From NCBI GenBank assembly GCA_934792625.1, contig CAKVON010000009.1, forward strand, positions 3,978 to 67,977: a stretch of DNA of 64,000 nt, given 5' to 3'. Positions 11,076-19,091 of this stretch are shown one piece after another (the first letter of the stretch is position 1; each line of letters opens with the position of its first letter). The notes under the pieces were generated by a model that saw only the letters and a program-made list of their open reading frames with translations, did not search any database and had not been told where the DNA came from. A program made the translations under genes and the position numbers. The DNA is from an uncultured Atopobiaceae bacterium (lineage in GTDB: Bacteria; Actinomycetota; Coriobacteriia; Coriobacteriales; Atopobiaceae).

Positions 11076-11678
11076 ATGACGACACCGCTTGCGCTGCACG
11101 CGTGCTGCGCGCCGTGCTCGCTCGAGCCCGTCCGCCTGCTGCGCGAGGAGGGCTTCGAGCCCACCATCATCTGGACGAACCCCAACATCCAGCCAGCCGC
11201 CGAGCATGACCTGCGCCTGGCCACGCTTCTGGCCTGGGCCGACGAGGCGGGGCTTCCCGTGGTCGTGGCGGGCTGCGACCGCGACGCGTGGGAGCGTACC
11301 GCGGCCCCCATGGGGATGCGGCGCGAGGCGCGCTGCCGCGCCTGCTATGCCGTGCGCCTTGCCGAGGCGTGCCGCGTCGCGCGCGAGAGGGGCTTTGCGC
11401 ACGTGTCTACCACGCTCGTGGTCTCGCCCTACCAGCTGTTCGACGTCTGTCGCGACGTGTTGGACGCCTGTGCCGGGCGCGAGGGGCTCGAGGTCGTCTG
11501 GCGCGACTTCCGGCCGTACTACCCCGAGGCCACAGACTGGTCCCGCGAGCTGGGCATGTACCGCCAGAACTACTGCGGCTGCCGCTTCTCGGCGGCCGAG
11601 GCGGCCGTCGAGCGCCACGAGCGCCGCGACGAGCGCAAGCGCGAGCGGGAGCTCAGGCGGCGGCAGGCCCGGGCATAA
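11076..11678 (+). CDS. queH: Epoxyqueuosine reductase QueH (DUF208 family)
   Basis: A 200-residue cytoplasmic enzyme that reduces epoxyqueuosine in tRNA to queuosine, replacing the cobalamin-dependent QueG. Diagnostic are the N-terminal CCAPCS motif (residues 10-15), CRACYAVRLAEAC in the middle and YCGCRFS near the C-terminus; in known QueH these cysteines hold an Fe-S cluster and a second metal. ATG at 11076 follows GGGGGAGGGG. The last 25 residues are very arginine-rich. queA lies 98 bases downstream and tgt is at 15314, so most of the late queuosine pathway is here. Confidence 0.93.
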   Translation: MTTPLALHACCAPCSLEPVRLLREEGFEPTIIWTNPNIQPAAEHDLRLATLLAWADEAGLPVVVAGCDRDAWERTAAPMGMRREARCRACYAVRLAEACRVARERGFAHVSTTLVVSPYQLFDVCRDVLDACAGREGLEVVWRDFRPYYPEATDWSRELGMYRQNYCGCRFSAAEAAVERHERRDERKRERELRRRQARA

Positions 11679-11733
11679 GGCCGCACGACCCGCCCGCGAA
11701 CGGCTAGACTGTCGTGGCGGAAAACGACTGTAC

Positions 11734-11761
11734 GGGGCGTGGGCTCCTCGCGCCCCTCTTT
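11734..11761 (+). terminator. Terminator-like hairpin in the queA leader
   Basis: GGGGCGTG (11734-11741) pairs with CGCGCCCC (11749-11756, one G-U), followed by TCTTTG and, 5 bases later, the queA ribosome binding site GGAGG. A TAGACT box at 11705-11710 could be the queA -10, which would make this an attenuator. Confidence 0.5.
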
Positions 11762-11776
11762 GTGTGGAGGAACCCA

Positions 11777-13006
11777 ATGCGCACCGACGACTTCGACTAC
11801 GACCTTCCCGACGAGCTCATCGCCCAGGCTCCCGCCGAGCCGCGCGACTCCTGCCGCCTGCTGGTGCTCGACCGCGACGGCGGCTCCGGTGCCACCGACC
11901 TTGCCCGTCCGATCGCCGACGGCGGCTCGGTCGAACACCGCGTGTTCTCCGACATCGTCGACTACCTCGAGCCGGGCGACCTTCTCGTCGCAAACCGCAC
12001 CCGCGTGATGCCCGCGCGCCTGGTGGGCCGCAAGCACGGTACGGGCGGGGTGGCCGAGACCCTGCTGCTCAAGCGCCGCGAGGACCTCGACGCGGCTGGG
12101 CGCGTGTGGGAGTGCCTGGTCAACCCTGGCAAGCGCCTTCGCCAGCCGGGCATCGTCATCGACTATCGCGCCGGCGGCGCCCACGCGCCCGAGACGGCCG
12201 AGGTCGTGCTCACCGGCACGATCATGGACTTCGTCGAGGACTCCAAGGGCGGGCGCCTCGTGCGCTTCGACCCCTGCGGGACCGACCCCGCCACCGGAGA
12301 GCCGCGCACCCTCGACCAGGCGATTCACGCGGCGGGCCATGTGCCCCTGCCGCCCTACATCACGCAGTACGAGGGCGATGCCGAGAAGTACCAGACGGTC
12401 TACGCGATGAGCGAGGAACACTCCGCCGCCGCGCCCACGGCCGGCCTGCACTTTACCCCCGAGCTGATCGAGCGCCTCAAGGCGCGCGGCATCGGCTGGG
12501 CCACCGTCGAGCTCGAGGTGGGCATCGACACGTTCCGCCTGGTGACCGAGGACGACCCGACACAGCACGTGATGCACACCGAGCGCTATCACGTGGGTGC
12601 CGACGTGGTCGAGGCCGTGCACGCGACCAAGGCCGCGGGTCACAGGGTCGTCGCCGTCGGCACGACGGCCGTCCGCTCGCTGGAGAGCGCCTTCGATCCC
12701 GAGGCGACGGCGTCCGAGCCGCCCGTGGTGGCCAGGCGCTTCGAGGGCCGTCCCGACGGTGCCGACACCCTCGGCCGCGGCGACCTCATGGTGCGTGCGG
12801 ACGCAACCACGCAGCTGTTCCTCATGCCCGGCAGCACCTTCCATGTGGTGGACGCCCTCATCACTAACTTCCACGTGCCGCGCTCGACCCTCATGATGCT
12901 CGTCTCGGCGCTCGCGACCCGCGACCAGATCATGGGTGCCTACGACGAGGCCGTCCGCGAGCGCTACCGCATGCTCAGCTTTGGCGACGCGATGCTCATT
13001 AGGTAG
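11777..13006 (+). CDS. queA: S-adenosylmethionine:tRNA ribosyltransferase-isomerase
   Basis: A 409-residue cytoplasmic enzyme that transfers and isomerises the ribosyl group of SAM onto preQ1-tRNA to give epoxyqueuosine-tRNA. Family landmarks are the N-terminal FDYDLPDELIAQAPAEPRDSCRLLVLDR, LVANRTRVMPARL, GHVPLPPYI, SAAAPTAGLHFT, VELEVGIDTFR, and FHVPRSTLMMLVSAL near the end. It is about 60 residues longer than E. coli QueA, owing to inserts after residue 35 and around 120-170. ATG at 11777 follows GGAGG; the frame from 11714 would begin in the leader hairpin region. Confidence 0.96.
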   Translation: MRTDDFDYDLPDELIAQAPAEPRDSCRLLVLDRDGGSGATDLARPIADGGSVEHRVFSDIVDYLEPGDLLVANRTRVMPARLVGRKHGTGGVAETLLLKRREDLDAAGRVWECLVNPGKRLRQPGIVIDYRAGGAHAPETAEVVLTGTIMDFVEDSKGGRLVRFDPCGTDPATGEPRTLDQAIHAAGHVPLPPYITQYEGDAEKYQTVYAMSEEHSAAAPTAGLHFTPELIERLKARGIGWATVELEVGIDTFRLVTEDDPTQHVMHTERYHVGADVVEAVHATKAAGHRVVAVGTTAVRSLESAFDPEATASEPPVVARRFEGRPDGADTLGRGDLMVRADATTQLFLMPGSTFHVVDALITNFHVPRSTLMMLVSALATRDQIMGAYDEAVRERYRMLSFGDAMLIR

Positions 13007-13452
13007 TCGCGCAGGTCGCCGCTTGCCGCCATGCCGGGCACTTCGCCGCTTGCCGCCATGCCAGGCAAACGGGCTTTCTTACCGTCGGCGTCGCGCCTGC
13101 GCCAGGCAAACGGGCTTTCTTACCGCGTTATTTGCCCCGACGCTCGAGTCAGATCTACGAAAACGCCCGCCCGAGGACTGTCGCGTCCTTAGGCGGGCGT
13201 TTTACCTGCTGTTTTGTAAGTCGGTTCCAATTGCTGGGCAATCAGAGTCGAGAGCGTGTGTCCCTGGCCGATTGTTCCACCGTAAGAAAGTCCCATTTCC
13301 CGGCAGCGGAGGGAGTCTCGGTGTAAGAAAGCCCTCTTTCCCGGCAGCGACGGCGGTGTCGCCGTCCGCGGCGCCAGCGTCGACCGTGGCCGTGATCGCA
13401 GCCGCGACCGCGGCCACCCGAACACGGGACACGGCGGCAGTCGGTCGGGCGC
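13007..13452. repeat. Non-coding stretch with clustered short repeats
   Basis: No gene is visible in these 446 bases. A 20-base unit occurs at 13016-13035 and 13043-13062. A 25-base unit beginning GCCAGGCAAACGGGCTTTCT occurs exactly at 13060-13084 and 13101-13125. A related unit in the opposite sense, beginning GTAAGAAAG and ending TTTCCCGGCAGCG, occurs at 13282-13308 and 13323-13349. A strong terminator separates the two pairs. The role is unknown. Confidence 0.75.
13160..13203. terminator. Bidirectional intrinsic terminator between queA and the coiled-coil gene
   Basis: AAAACGCCCGCC (13160-13171) pairs with GGCGGGCGTTTT (13192-13203), with an inner GAGGAC/GTCCTT stem. T runs on both strands suit the convergent genes. 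Confidence 0.9.
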
Positions 13453-14730
13453 CTAGCGGCCGATGACGCCCGTGGCCAGAAGGATCACCAGGACGAGAAG
13501 GACCACGGCCAGCACCGCGACGGCCACGAACAGGGCGCGGGAGCGCTTGGTGCGCTCGCGCAGGCTCTTCTCGGCACCTTCGAGCGTCTCGACCTGGCGC
13601 TGCTGCACGACGAAGGCGGCCTGCTGGTCGCCGATGGACTCGCGCAGCTCGACGGTCTTCTCGGGTGTCGCGTGGACCTCGTTTGCCTCGTCGAGAAGCT
13701 CCTGGGCCTTCTGCGCGTCGCGCTGGGCGGCGTCGCGGCGCTTGGAGGCGGCTCGCTCGTCGTTCGAGAGGTCGACCACCTGGTCGTCGAGCTCCTTCTC
13801 GGCAGTGCGGGCCTGCTTGGAGAGACCCTCGAACTCCTCCTTGCGCTTGGCGGAGTCGGCCTTTGCCGCCTCGTGCTGCTGCTCGGCGTCCTCCAGCGAC
13901 TTGCGCTGGGTGTACAGGTGCGTCTGGGCGTTCTCGAGTGCCTGCTGGGCCTGGGCCGCGACGGTGGTGACGTCGGACTCGGCGGCTGCCACGCGGGCGG
14001 TCTCGGTGGCGATCGACTCGCGCAGCTCGGCGGCGACGCGCGCCTGGTCGGGGTCGGTCTCGATCGCGGCGAGCTGGGTCTTGAGCTTGGAGAGGCGGTC
14101 GCGCGCGTTGGCGAGCGCCTGCTCGGCCGATGCGGTGCGTGCGTCGCGCTTGGAGGTGGCGTCGGCCACTTGGCCCTCGGCCGTCTTCACGGCACGGCGC
14201 GCCTCGGACAGCGCCTTGGCGGCGTCGTCGGTGCGGCCGCGGGCGGCGTCGGCCAGGTCCTTGTAGGGGGCAAGGCGCTGCGCGTTGTCCTTCTTGAGGG
14301 CATCGAGGCGCGCCTTGAGCTCGTCGCGCTCCCGTCCCAGCCTGATTGCCTCGGCGTCGGCCTGGTCGCCCTCGCGGCTCGCGCGCGCCAGCTCGGCCGT
14401 CTGCTCGGCGACGATCTGGTCGTAGCGAGACTCGACGTCCACGCGGCGGTCGAGCACCCTCTGGTCGGCGTCGATCTGCTTGCGGATGGCCTGGAGGCGT
14501 GCGCGGGCCGAGGCGGACTGCTTGGCGGCGCGCCTCACGTCGCGCATTGCCGAGAAGCCCGCGGCCACGGCACCCGCGCCACGCGCCGCCATGGCGGCGG
14601 CAGCGGCGGGCGCGCCCTCGGGCGTGGCACCCTCCCGGGCGTTGTCGGGCGCTTCGGGCGTCTCGGGAGCCGTGCCCGTTGCCTGGGTGGCGTCGTCTGT
14701 CGTGGGGAGGTTGTCGCTCGAGGTATCCAT
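13453..14730 (-). CDS. Tail-anchored long coiled-coil protein, function unknown
   Basis: A 425-residue protein with no enzymatic motif I recognise. Residues 1-40 are acidic, Thr/Pro-rich and disordered-looking; 40-70 are Ala/Gly-rich; about 75-390 are one long heptad-like Ala/Glu/Lys/Arg/Gln helix (for example QARVAAELRESIATETARVA) with a few breaks. The last 23 residues, from about LFVAVAVLAVVLLVLVILLA, are a single membrane span followed by a short GVIGR tail. This suggests a C-tail anchored, cytoplasm-facing rod, perhaps for envelope or division organisation (inference). ATG at 14730 follows GGAG at 7 bases; a TTG at 14742 is less likely. Downstream are inverted repeats and a terminator. 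Confidence 0.75.
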   Translation of the reverse strand: MDTSSDNLPTTDDATQATGTAPETPEAPDNAREGATPEGAPAAAAAMAARGAGAVAAGFSAMRDVRRAAKQSASARARLQAIRKQIDADQRVLDRRVDVESRYDQIVAEQTAELARASREGDQADAEAIRLGRERDELKARLDALKKDNAQRLAPYKDLADAARGRTDDAAKALSEARRAVKTAEGQVADATSKRDARTASAEQALANARDRLSKLKTQLAAIETDPDQARVAAELRESIATETARVAAAESDVTTVAAQAQQALENAQTHLYTQRKSLEDAEQQHEAAKADSAKRKEEFEGLSKQARTAEKELDDQVVDLSNDERAASKRRDAAQRDAQKAQELLDEANEVHATPEKTVELRESIGDQQAAFVVQQRQVETLEGAEKSLRERTKRSRALFVAVAVLAVVLLVLVILLATGVIGR

Positions 14731-14888
14731 CGCGTGCTCCAATGCGTCGCATACGTTGATTGCTATTGGTCATTTTCCCGCAAAGAGGACAGGCCGGTTA
14801 CGCGAACATGACTTTTCCAGTCTGCTACGATACGTGGAAGGGGAAACGAACAGACCGTTTGTTCCGTTCGAAAATAAGGGAGTACGCT

Positions 14889-15161
14889 ATGGTTTCGAAG
14901 CAGACCACCATCATCAACGCGACCGGCCTTCACGCCCGTCCCGCCTCCGCCTTCGTCATGGAGGCCAAGAAGTATCAGTCCGACATCACCATCAAGGACG
15001 TCAACAAGGACGGCGCCGCCGCCAACGCCAAGTCCATCATGATGATCCTGGCCGCCGGCCTGGGCACCGGCACCACCGTCGAGGTCTCCTGCGACGGTCC
15101 CGACGAGGCCGAGGCCCTGGACGCCCTCGTCGCCCTCATCGACAGCGGCTTCGGCGAGTAA
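14889..15161 (+). CDS. ptsH: Phosphocarrier protein HPr
   Basis: A 90-residue cytoplasmic carrier that receives phosphate from enzyme I at the histidine in TGLHARPAS (His about 15) and passes it to sugar-specific EIIA proteins. The regulatory serine segment is present in AANAKSIMMILAAG, so HPr kinase control is possible. The acidic, glycine-rich C-terminus is typical. The start ATG at 14889 follows AAGGGAGTA. ptsH stands alone, about 14 kb from ptsI, instead of in the usual ptsHI pair, and has its own terminator. Confidence 0.96.
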   Translation: MVSKQTTIINATGLHARPASAFVMEAKKYQSDITIKDVNKDGAAANAKSIMMILAAGLGTGTTVEVSCDGPDEAEALDALVALIDSGFGE

Positions 15162-15185
15162 GCGCCAGCCAGCACCTGTCTTCTT

Positions 15186-15219
15186 GCGCCCGGTGCCGCT
15201 TGCGGTGCCGGGCGCTCTT
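15186..15219 (+). terminator. Terminator after ptsH
   Basis: GCGCCCGG (15186-15193) pairs with CCGGGCGC (15208-15215) with an inner CCGC/GCGG stem, followed by TCTTC. Confidence 0.7.
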
Positions 15220-15225
15220 CGTACG

Positions 15226-15264
15226 CCGCACTTCTCCGCATCAGTTGCCTGCCGAGAAGTGCGG
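15226..15264. repeat. Inverted pair of the recurring TGCCGAGAAGTGC motif
   Basis: CCGCACTTCTCCGCA (15226-15240) and TGCCGAGAAGTGCGG (15250-15264) are inverted copies with one mismatch, in the gap before tgt and just after the ptsH terminator. Confidence 0.75.
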
Positions 15265-15313
15265 GCCACCCGAGAGTTGCGGCCGCGTGTGGCCGCGTTT
15301 GGAGCCGACCAGC

Positions 15314-16450
15314 ATGTCCGAGCTGTTCTCCTACGACATCGTCGCCGAGGACCCCAAGACGCACGCCCGCGCGGGCGTCTTCCACACCGCCCATGGCGAC
15401 ATCGAGACCCCCGTCTTCATGCCCGTCGGCACCAAGGGCACGGTCAAGGGGCTTCTGCCGCAGGTCGTCGAGGGGCTCGGCGCGCAGATCGTGCTCGCCA
15501 ACACCTACCACCTGTCGCAGCGCCCCGGCTCCGACCTCATCGAGGAGCTGGGCGGCCTGCACGACTTCATGCAGTGGCACAAGCCCATCCTGACCGACTC
15601 CGGCGGCTTCCAGGTCTTCTCCCACGGGGAGTTCTTCAAGCTCTCGAACGAGGGCGTGCGCTTCCGCGCGGTCGACTACGACGGGAGCTGGGTGAGCTGG
15701 ACCCCCGAGCAGAACATGGCTATCGCCCAGCAGCTGGGAAGCGACATCTGCATGCAGCTCGACCAGTGCCCGGGATATCCCGCGACCCGCGGCTTCGTGC
15801 AGAGGGCCGTCGAGCTCTCCAGCATGTGGGCCGAGCGCTGCTGGAAGGCGCACACGCGTCCCGACCAGGCACTGTTTGGCATCGTTCAGGGTGGCATGCA
15901 CCTGGACCTGCGCCTGAGGTCGCTTCGTCACCTCGAGGAGTGCGGCGACTTCCCCGGCTACGGCATCGGCGGCTATTCGGTGGGCGAGGACCACGAGACC
16001 ATGTTCGAGACCCTGGCCCCCCTGGCCGGCGAGCACATGCCCCGCAACAAGCCGCACTACCTGATGGGCGTCGGCAACCCCACGACCCTGGTCAGGGGAG
16101 TCGCCTGCGGAGTGGACATGTTCGACTGCGTGCTCCCCACGCGCACCGCGCGCACCGGCACGGCCTTCTCCAGCGAGGGCAGGCTCAACTTCCGCAATGC
16201 CCGCTTCCGCCGCGACGACGGCCCGATCGACGCCGCCTGTACCTGTCCGGTGTGCACGGGCGGCTTCACGCGCGCCTACGTTCACCACCTGGTGCGCCAG
16301 CACGAGATGCTCGGCAGCGAGCTCATCTCGATGCACAACCTCTACTACCTGATCGACCTCATGCGTCGCGCCCGCGCCTCCATCATCGAGGGCACCTACT
16401 CGGACTTCGTCGACGACTGGATGGCCTCGCCTGCGGCTATCGACTACTAG
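15314..16450 (+). CDS. tgt: tRNA-guanine transglycosylase (queuine/preQ1)
   Basis: A 378-residue cytoplasmic enzyme that exchanges guanine 34 of GUN-anticodon tRNAs for preQ1. The TIM-barrel landmarks are TPVFMPVGTKGTVKG, ILTDSGGFQVFS (substrate aspartate), LFGIVQGG, GIGGYSVGE and the nucleophile region GVDMFDCVLPTRTARTGT. The zinc site is CTCPVCTGGFTRAYVHHL with the following histidines. Normal bacterial length. ATG at 15314 is preceded by GGAG at 9 bases. It acts just before QueA and QueH in the pathway; secDF follow, an order also common in clostridia. Confidence 0.97.
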   Translation: MSELFSYDIVAEDPKTHARAGVFHTAHGDIETPVFMPVGTKGTVKGLLPQVVEGLGAQIVLANTYHLSQRPGSDLIEELGGLHDFMQWHKPILTDSGGFQVFSHGEFFKLSNEGVRFRAVDYDGSWVSWTPEQNMAIAQQLGSDICMQLDQCPGYPATRGFVQRAVELSSMWAERCWKAHTRPDQALFGIVQGGMHLDLRLRSLRHLEECGDFPGYGIGGYSVGEDHETMFETLAPLAGEHMPRNKPHYLMGVGNPTTLVRGVACGVDMFDCVLPTRTARTGTAFSSEGRLNFRNARFRRDDGPIDAACTCPVCTGGFTRAYVHHLVRQHEMLGSELISMHNLYYLIDLMRRARASIIEGTYSDFVDDWMASPAAIDY

Positions 16451-16615
16451 CGGTCTCGTCTATCACGTGCGCGGCCACTGCCGCGCGCCCCTCGGCGCAT
16501 GGTCCGCTCGGCGTGCGCGTGGGCACTCGCCTGTGGAGTATGGGTAATATAGGAGTTTGGAAAACTGGTATCGGTCGGGCGAGAAGCCCGTCCGCGACGA
16601 GAGAGACTTCTGTAT

Positions 16616-18097
16616 ATGCCTAAGAAGAAGGACGCCGAGCGCACGGGCGTCGACCGCTGGAACGAAGGCGCCTCCGGGCGCAATCGCGCAAAGGCCAACG
16701 GGCGCAAGTCCAACAAGCTTCCCCGCGACGCACGTCGCTGGGCCGGCACCCTGGTGGTGCTGGTCGCCGTGCTCGTGGCCTGCGCCATCGCGTTCACCCC
16801 GCTGGACAAGCGCATCACGCAGGGCCTGGACATCCAGGGCGGCGTGTCGGTGATCATGACCGCCTCCAAGACCGACGGCGGCGAGCCCTCGGCCGACGAG
16901 ATGGCCACCGCCACGACCATCGTCCAGAACCGCGTCAACTCGCTGGGTGCCTCCGAGGCCACGGTCCAGCAGCAGGGATCCAACTCGATCCTCATCCAGA
17001 TCCCGGGCGCCACCGACGCCCAGGCGGCGGTCGAGACCATCGGCAAGACGGGCTACCTCGAGTTCGTGCGCCTGGACGAGATCGGCGACGCCGACGCGCT
17101 CGCCCAGATCAACGCCGGCAAGCAGGGGGTCAAGCTGAAGGAGGGCACCTACACCGCCTTCATGGACGGCTCCTCCATCAAGTCGAGTGGCGTCGCCCAG
17201 TCCTCCAACATGGCGAGCGGCGAGTGGGCCGTCAACGTCTCCCTCAACGACAAGGGCCGTGAGACCTTCGCCCAGGTCACCACCGACCTCGCGCCGACGA
17301 ACGGTCGCATCGCCATAGTGCTCGACGGCGTCGTCGACTCGGCCCCCGCCGTCGTCAACCCGATCACCGACGGCAACGTCTCGATCACCGGCGGCTACAA
17401 CAGCGAGCAGGCCCAGGCCCTCAAGACGGTCCTCGACTCCGGCTCGCTGCCCGTCACGCTCAACTACTCCGAGAGCCGCGTCGTCGGCCCGACCCTGGGC
17501 CAGGACTCCCTGTCGCAGGGCCTCACCGCCATCGCCGTCGGCATGGCGATCGTCGTCGTGTACCTGTTCGTCTTCTACCGCGGCCTCGGTCTTCTCACCT
17601 TTGGCTCGCTCGGCGTGTTTGCCGTCGTCTACCTCGGCATCCTCGCCGTCCTGTCGCACTTCGGCCTGTTTGCCCTGTCGCTTCCCGGTCTGGCCGGCAT
17701 CGTCCTGACGATCGGCATGGCGGCAGACTCCTCGATCCTGGTGCTCGAGCGCTTCCGCGAGGAGATCCGCATGGGCCGCACGATCCGCAACGCATCGATC
17801 TCCGGCGTCAAGCATGGCATCGGCACCTCCGTCGACGCCGACATGGTCACGTTCGTCTCGGCCGTCGCGCTGTTCTTCGTGGCCGTTGGCCCGGTCAAGG
17901 GCTTCGGCCTCACGCTGGCCCTGGGCATCCTGTGCGACCTGGTCACCATGTTCGCCTTCAAGGCCCCGGCGCTGCGCCTGCTCGCCCGCGGCACCATCCA
18001 GGCCAACCCCGCCTTCTGGGGCGTGGCCGACGACATCGAGGAGGCCGAGGCCGCCCGTGTCGCGACTTCCGGGAAGGGGGGTGTGGCCAATGCGTAG
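16616..18097 (+). CDS. secD: Protein translocase subunit SecD
   Basis: A 493-residue membrane protein that, with SecF, uses the proton gradient to pull exported proteins through SecYEG. There is a basic N-terminus, TM1 at about 42-62, then the external P1-type region (LDIQGGVSVIMTA; GKTGYLEFVRLDE), and five C-terminal helices with the RND-type motifs ESRVVGPTLGQDSL, GMAADSSILVLERFREEIR and the helix ending in GFGLTLALGILCDLVTMF. The external region is shorter than in E. coli, as in Gram-positives. No yajC is seen beside it. The stop overlaps the secF start by 8 bases. Confidence 0.95.
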   Translation: MPKKKDAERTGVDRWNEGASGRNRAKANGRKSNKLPRDARRWAGTLVVLVAVLVACAIAFTPLDKRITQGLDIQGGVSVIMTASKTDGGEPSADEMATATTIVQNRVNSLGASEATVQQQGSNSILIQIPGATDAQAAVETIGKTGYLEFVRLDEIGDADALAQINAGKQGVKLKEGTYTAFMDGSSIKSSGVAQSSNMASGEWAVNVSLNDKGRETFAQVTTDLAPTNGRIAIVLDGVVDSAPAVVNPITDGNVSITGGYNSEQAQALKTVLDSGSLPVTLNYSESRVVGPTLGQDSLSQGLTAIAVGMAIVVVYLFVFYRGLGLLTFGSLGVFAVVYLGILAVLSHFGLFALSLPGLAGIVLTIGMAADSSILVLERFREEIRMGRTIRNASISGVKHGIGTSVDADMVTFVSAVALFFVAVGPVKGFGLTLALGILCDLVTMFAFKAPALRLLARGTIQANPAFWGVADDIEEAEAARVATSGKGGVANA

Positions 18098-19091
18098 CCA
18101 CTTCTCTCGCGAGCTGCCCATCGTCCACCACCGCAAGGCCTTCTTCTGCCTGTCGGGCGCCCTTCTGGCCCTTGCCGTCGTCGGCATCCTCGTGCGGGGC
18201 CTGGTCTTTGGCATCGAGTTCGTCGGCGGCACCGAGGTCGACTTCCGCGACACCGGCTCGCTGACCATCTCCCAGATGCGCACGGCGCTGTCCGACGCTG
18301 GTGAGAAGGGCGTCACGGTCCAGACCGCCGTCACCGACGGCTCGGCGGGCTTCCTGGTCCGTTCCGAGACCGTCGACCCCAACGTCGCCACCGCGCACGC
18401 CGCCAGGGCCGCCGAGTCCCTCGGACTTGCCGAGGACTCCTTCCAGGTCACGACCATCGGCCCGGACTGGGGTGCCAACGTCACCCGCTCCTCGGCCTTG
18501 GCCTTCGTGCTGGCCATCGTCGCCATCGTGGCCTACGTCGCCTTCCGCTACGAGCCCAAGATGTCGGTCACGGCAATCGCGTCGCTTCTGCACGACCTGC
18601 TCATCACCGTTGGTGTCTACGCGTGGACGCAGACCGCGATCACGCCCAACGTCGTCGCCGCGCTTCTCACCATCATGGGTTACTCGCTCTACGACACCGT
18701 CGTCGAGTTCCACCGCATCAACGAGAACGCCGCCGGCCGCGACGACGGCGTCCACCGCACCTACTACCAGATCGCCAACTTCTCGGTTAACGAGGTCCTG
18801 GTCAGAACCATCAACACGACCGTCACCTCGCTGGTGCCTGTCGTGGCGATGCTGCTTCTGGGTGGCGCCACCCTGCGCGACTTCGCCTTCGCCATGCTGA
18901 TCGGCCTGGTTCTGGGCGGCTACTCGTCCTTCGGCGTCGCCACGCCGCTTCTGGCCGTGTGGAAGACGCGCGAGCCCAAGTGGGCGAAGCTCGAGGCCCG
19001 CTACGGCGACGCCTCCGCCGCGACGAGCGTCGTTGCCGCCGACGCCCCCGATGCCGAGAAGGGCGCCGAGTCCGCGTCCGAGTCCGAGTAG
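18090..19091 (+). CDS. secF: Protein translocase subunit SecF
   Basis: A 333-residue membrane partner of SecD. TM1 (about 18-40) leads to IEFVGGTEVDFR, a small external domain, then GPDWGANVTRSSALAF, the RND motif YSLYDTVVEFHRINEN and RTINTTVTSLVPVVAMLLLGG, with five C-terminal spans. A charged, Ala/Ser/Glu-rich tail of about 40 residues follows. ATG at 18090 lies inside the end of secD (GGAAGGGGGG upstream), so translation is coupled. The recJ fusion gene begins at the next base after its stop. Confidence 0.95.
   Translation: MRSHFSRELPIVHHRKAFFCLSGALLALAVVGILVRGLVFGIEFVGGTEVDFRDTGSLTISQMRTALSDAGEKGVTVQTAVTDGSAGFLVRSETVDPNVATAHAARAAESLGLAEDSFQVTTIGPDWGANVTRSSALAFVLAIVAIVAYVAFRYEPKMSVTAIASLLHDLLITVGVYAWTQTAITPNVVAALLTIMGYSLYDTVVEFHRINENAAGRDDGVHRTYYQIANFSVNEVLVRTINTTVTSLVPVVAMLLLGGATLRDFAFAMLIGLVLGGYSSFGVATPLLAVWKTREPKWAKLEARYGDASAATSVVAADAPDAEKGAESASESE

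Noticed and set aside
13060..13125. Possible CRISPR array from the 25-base direct repeats
   Set aside because: Only two exact copies with a 16-base spacer, no further units and no cas genes in the window.
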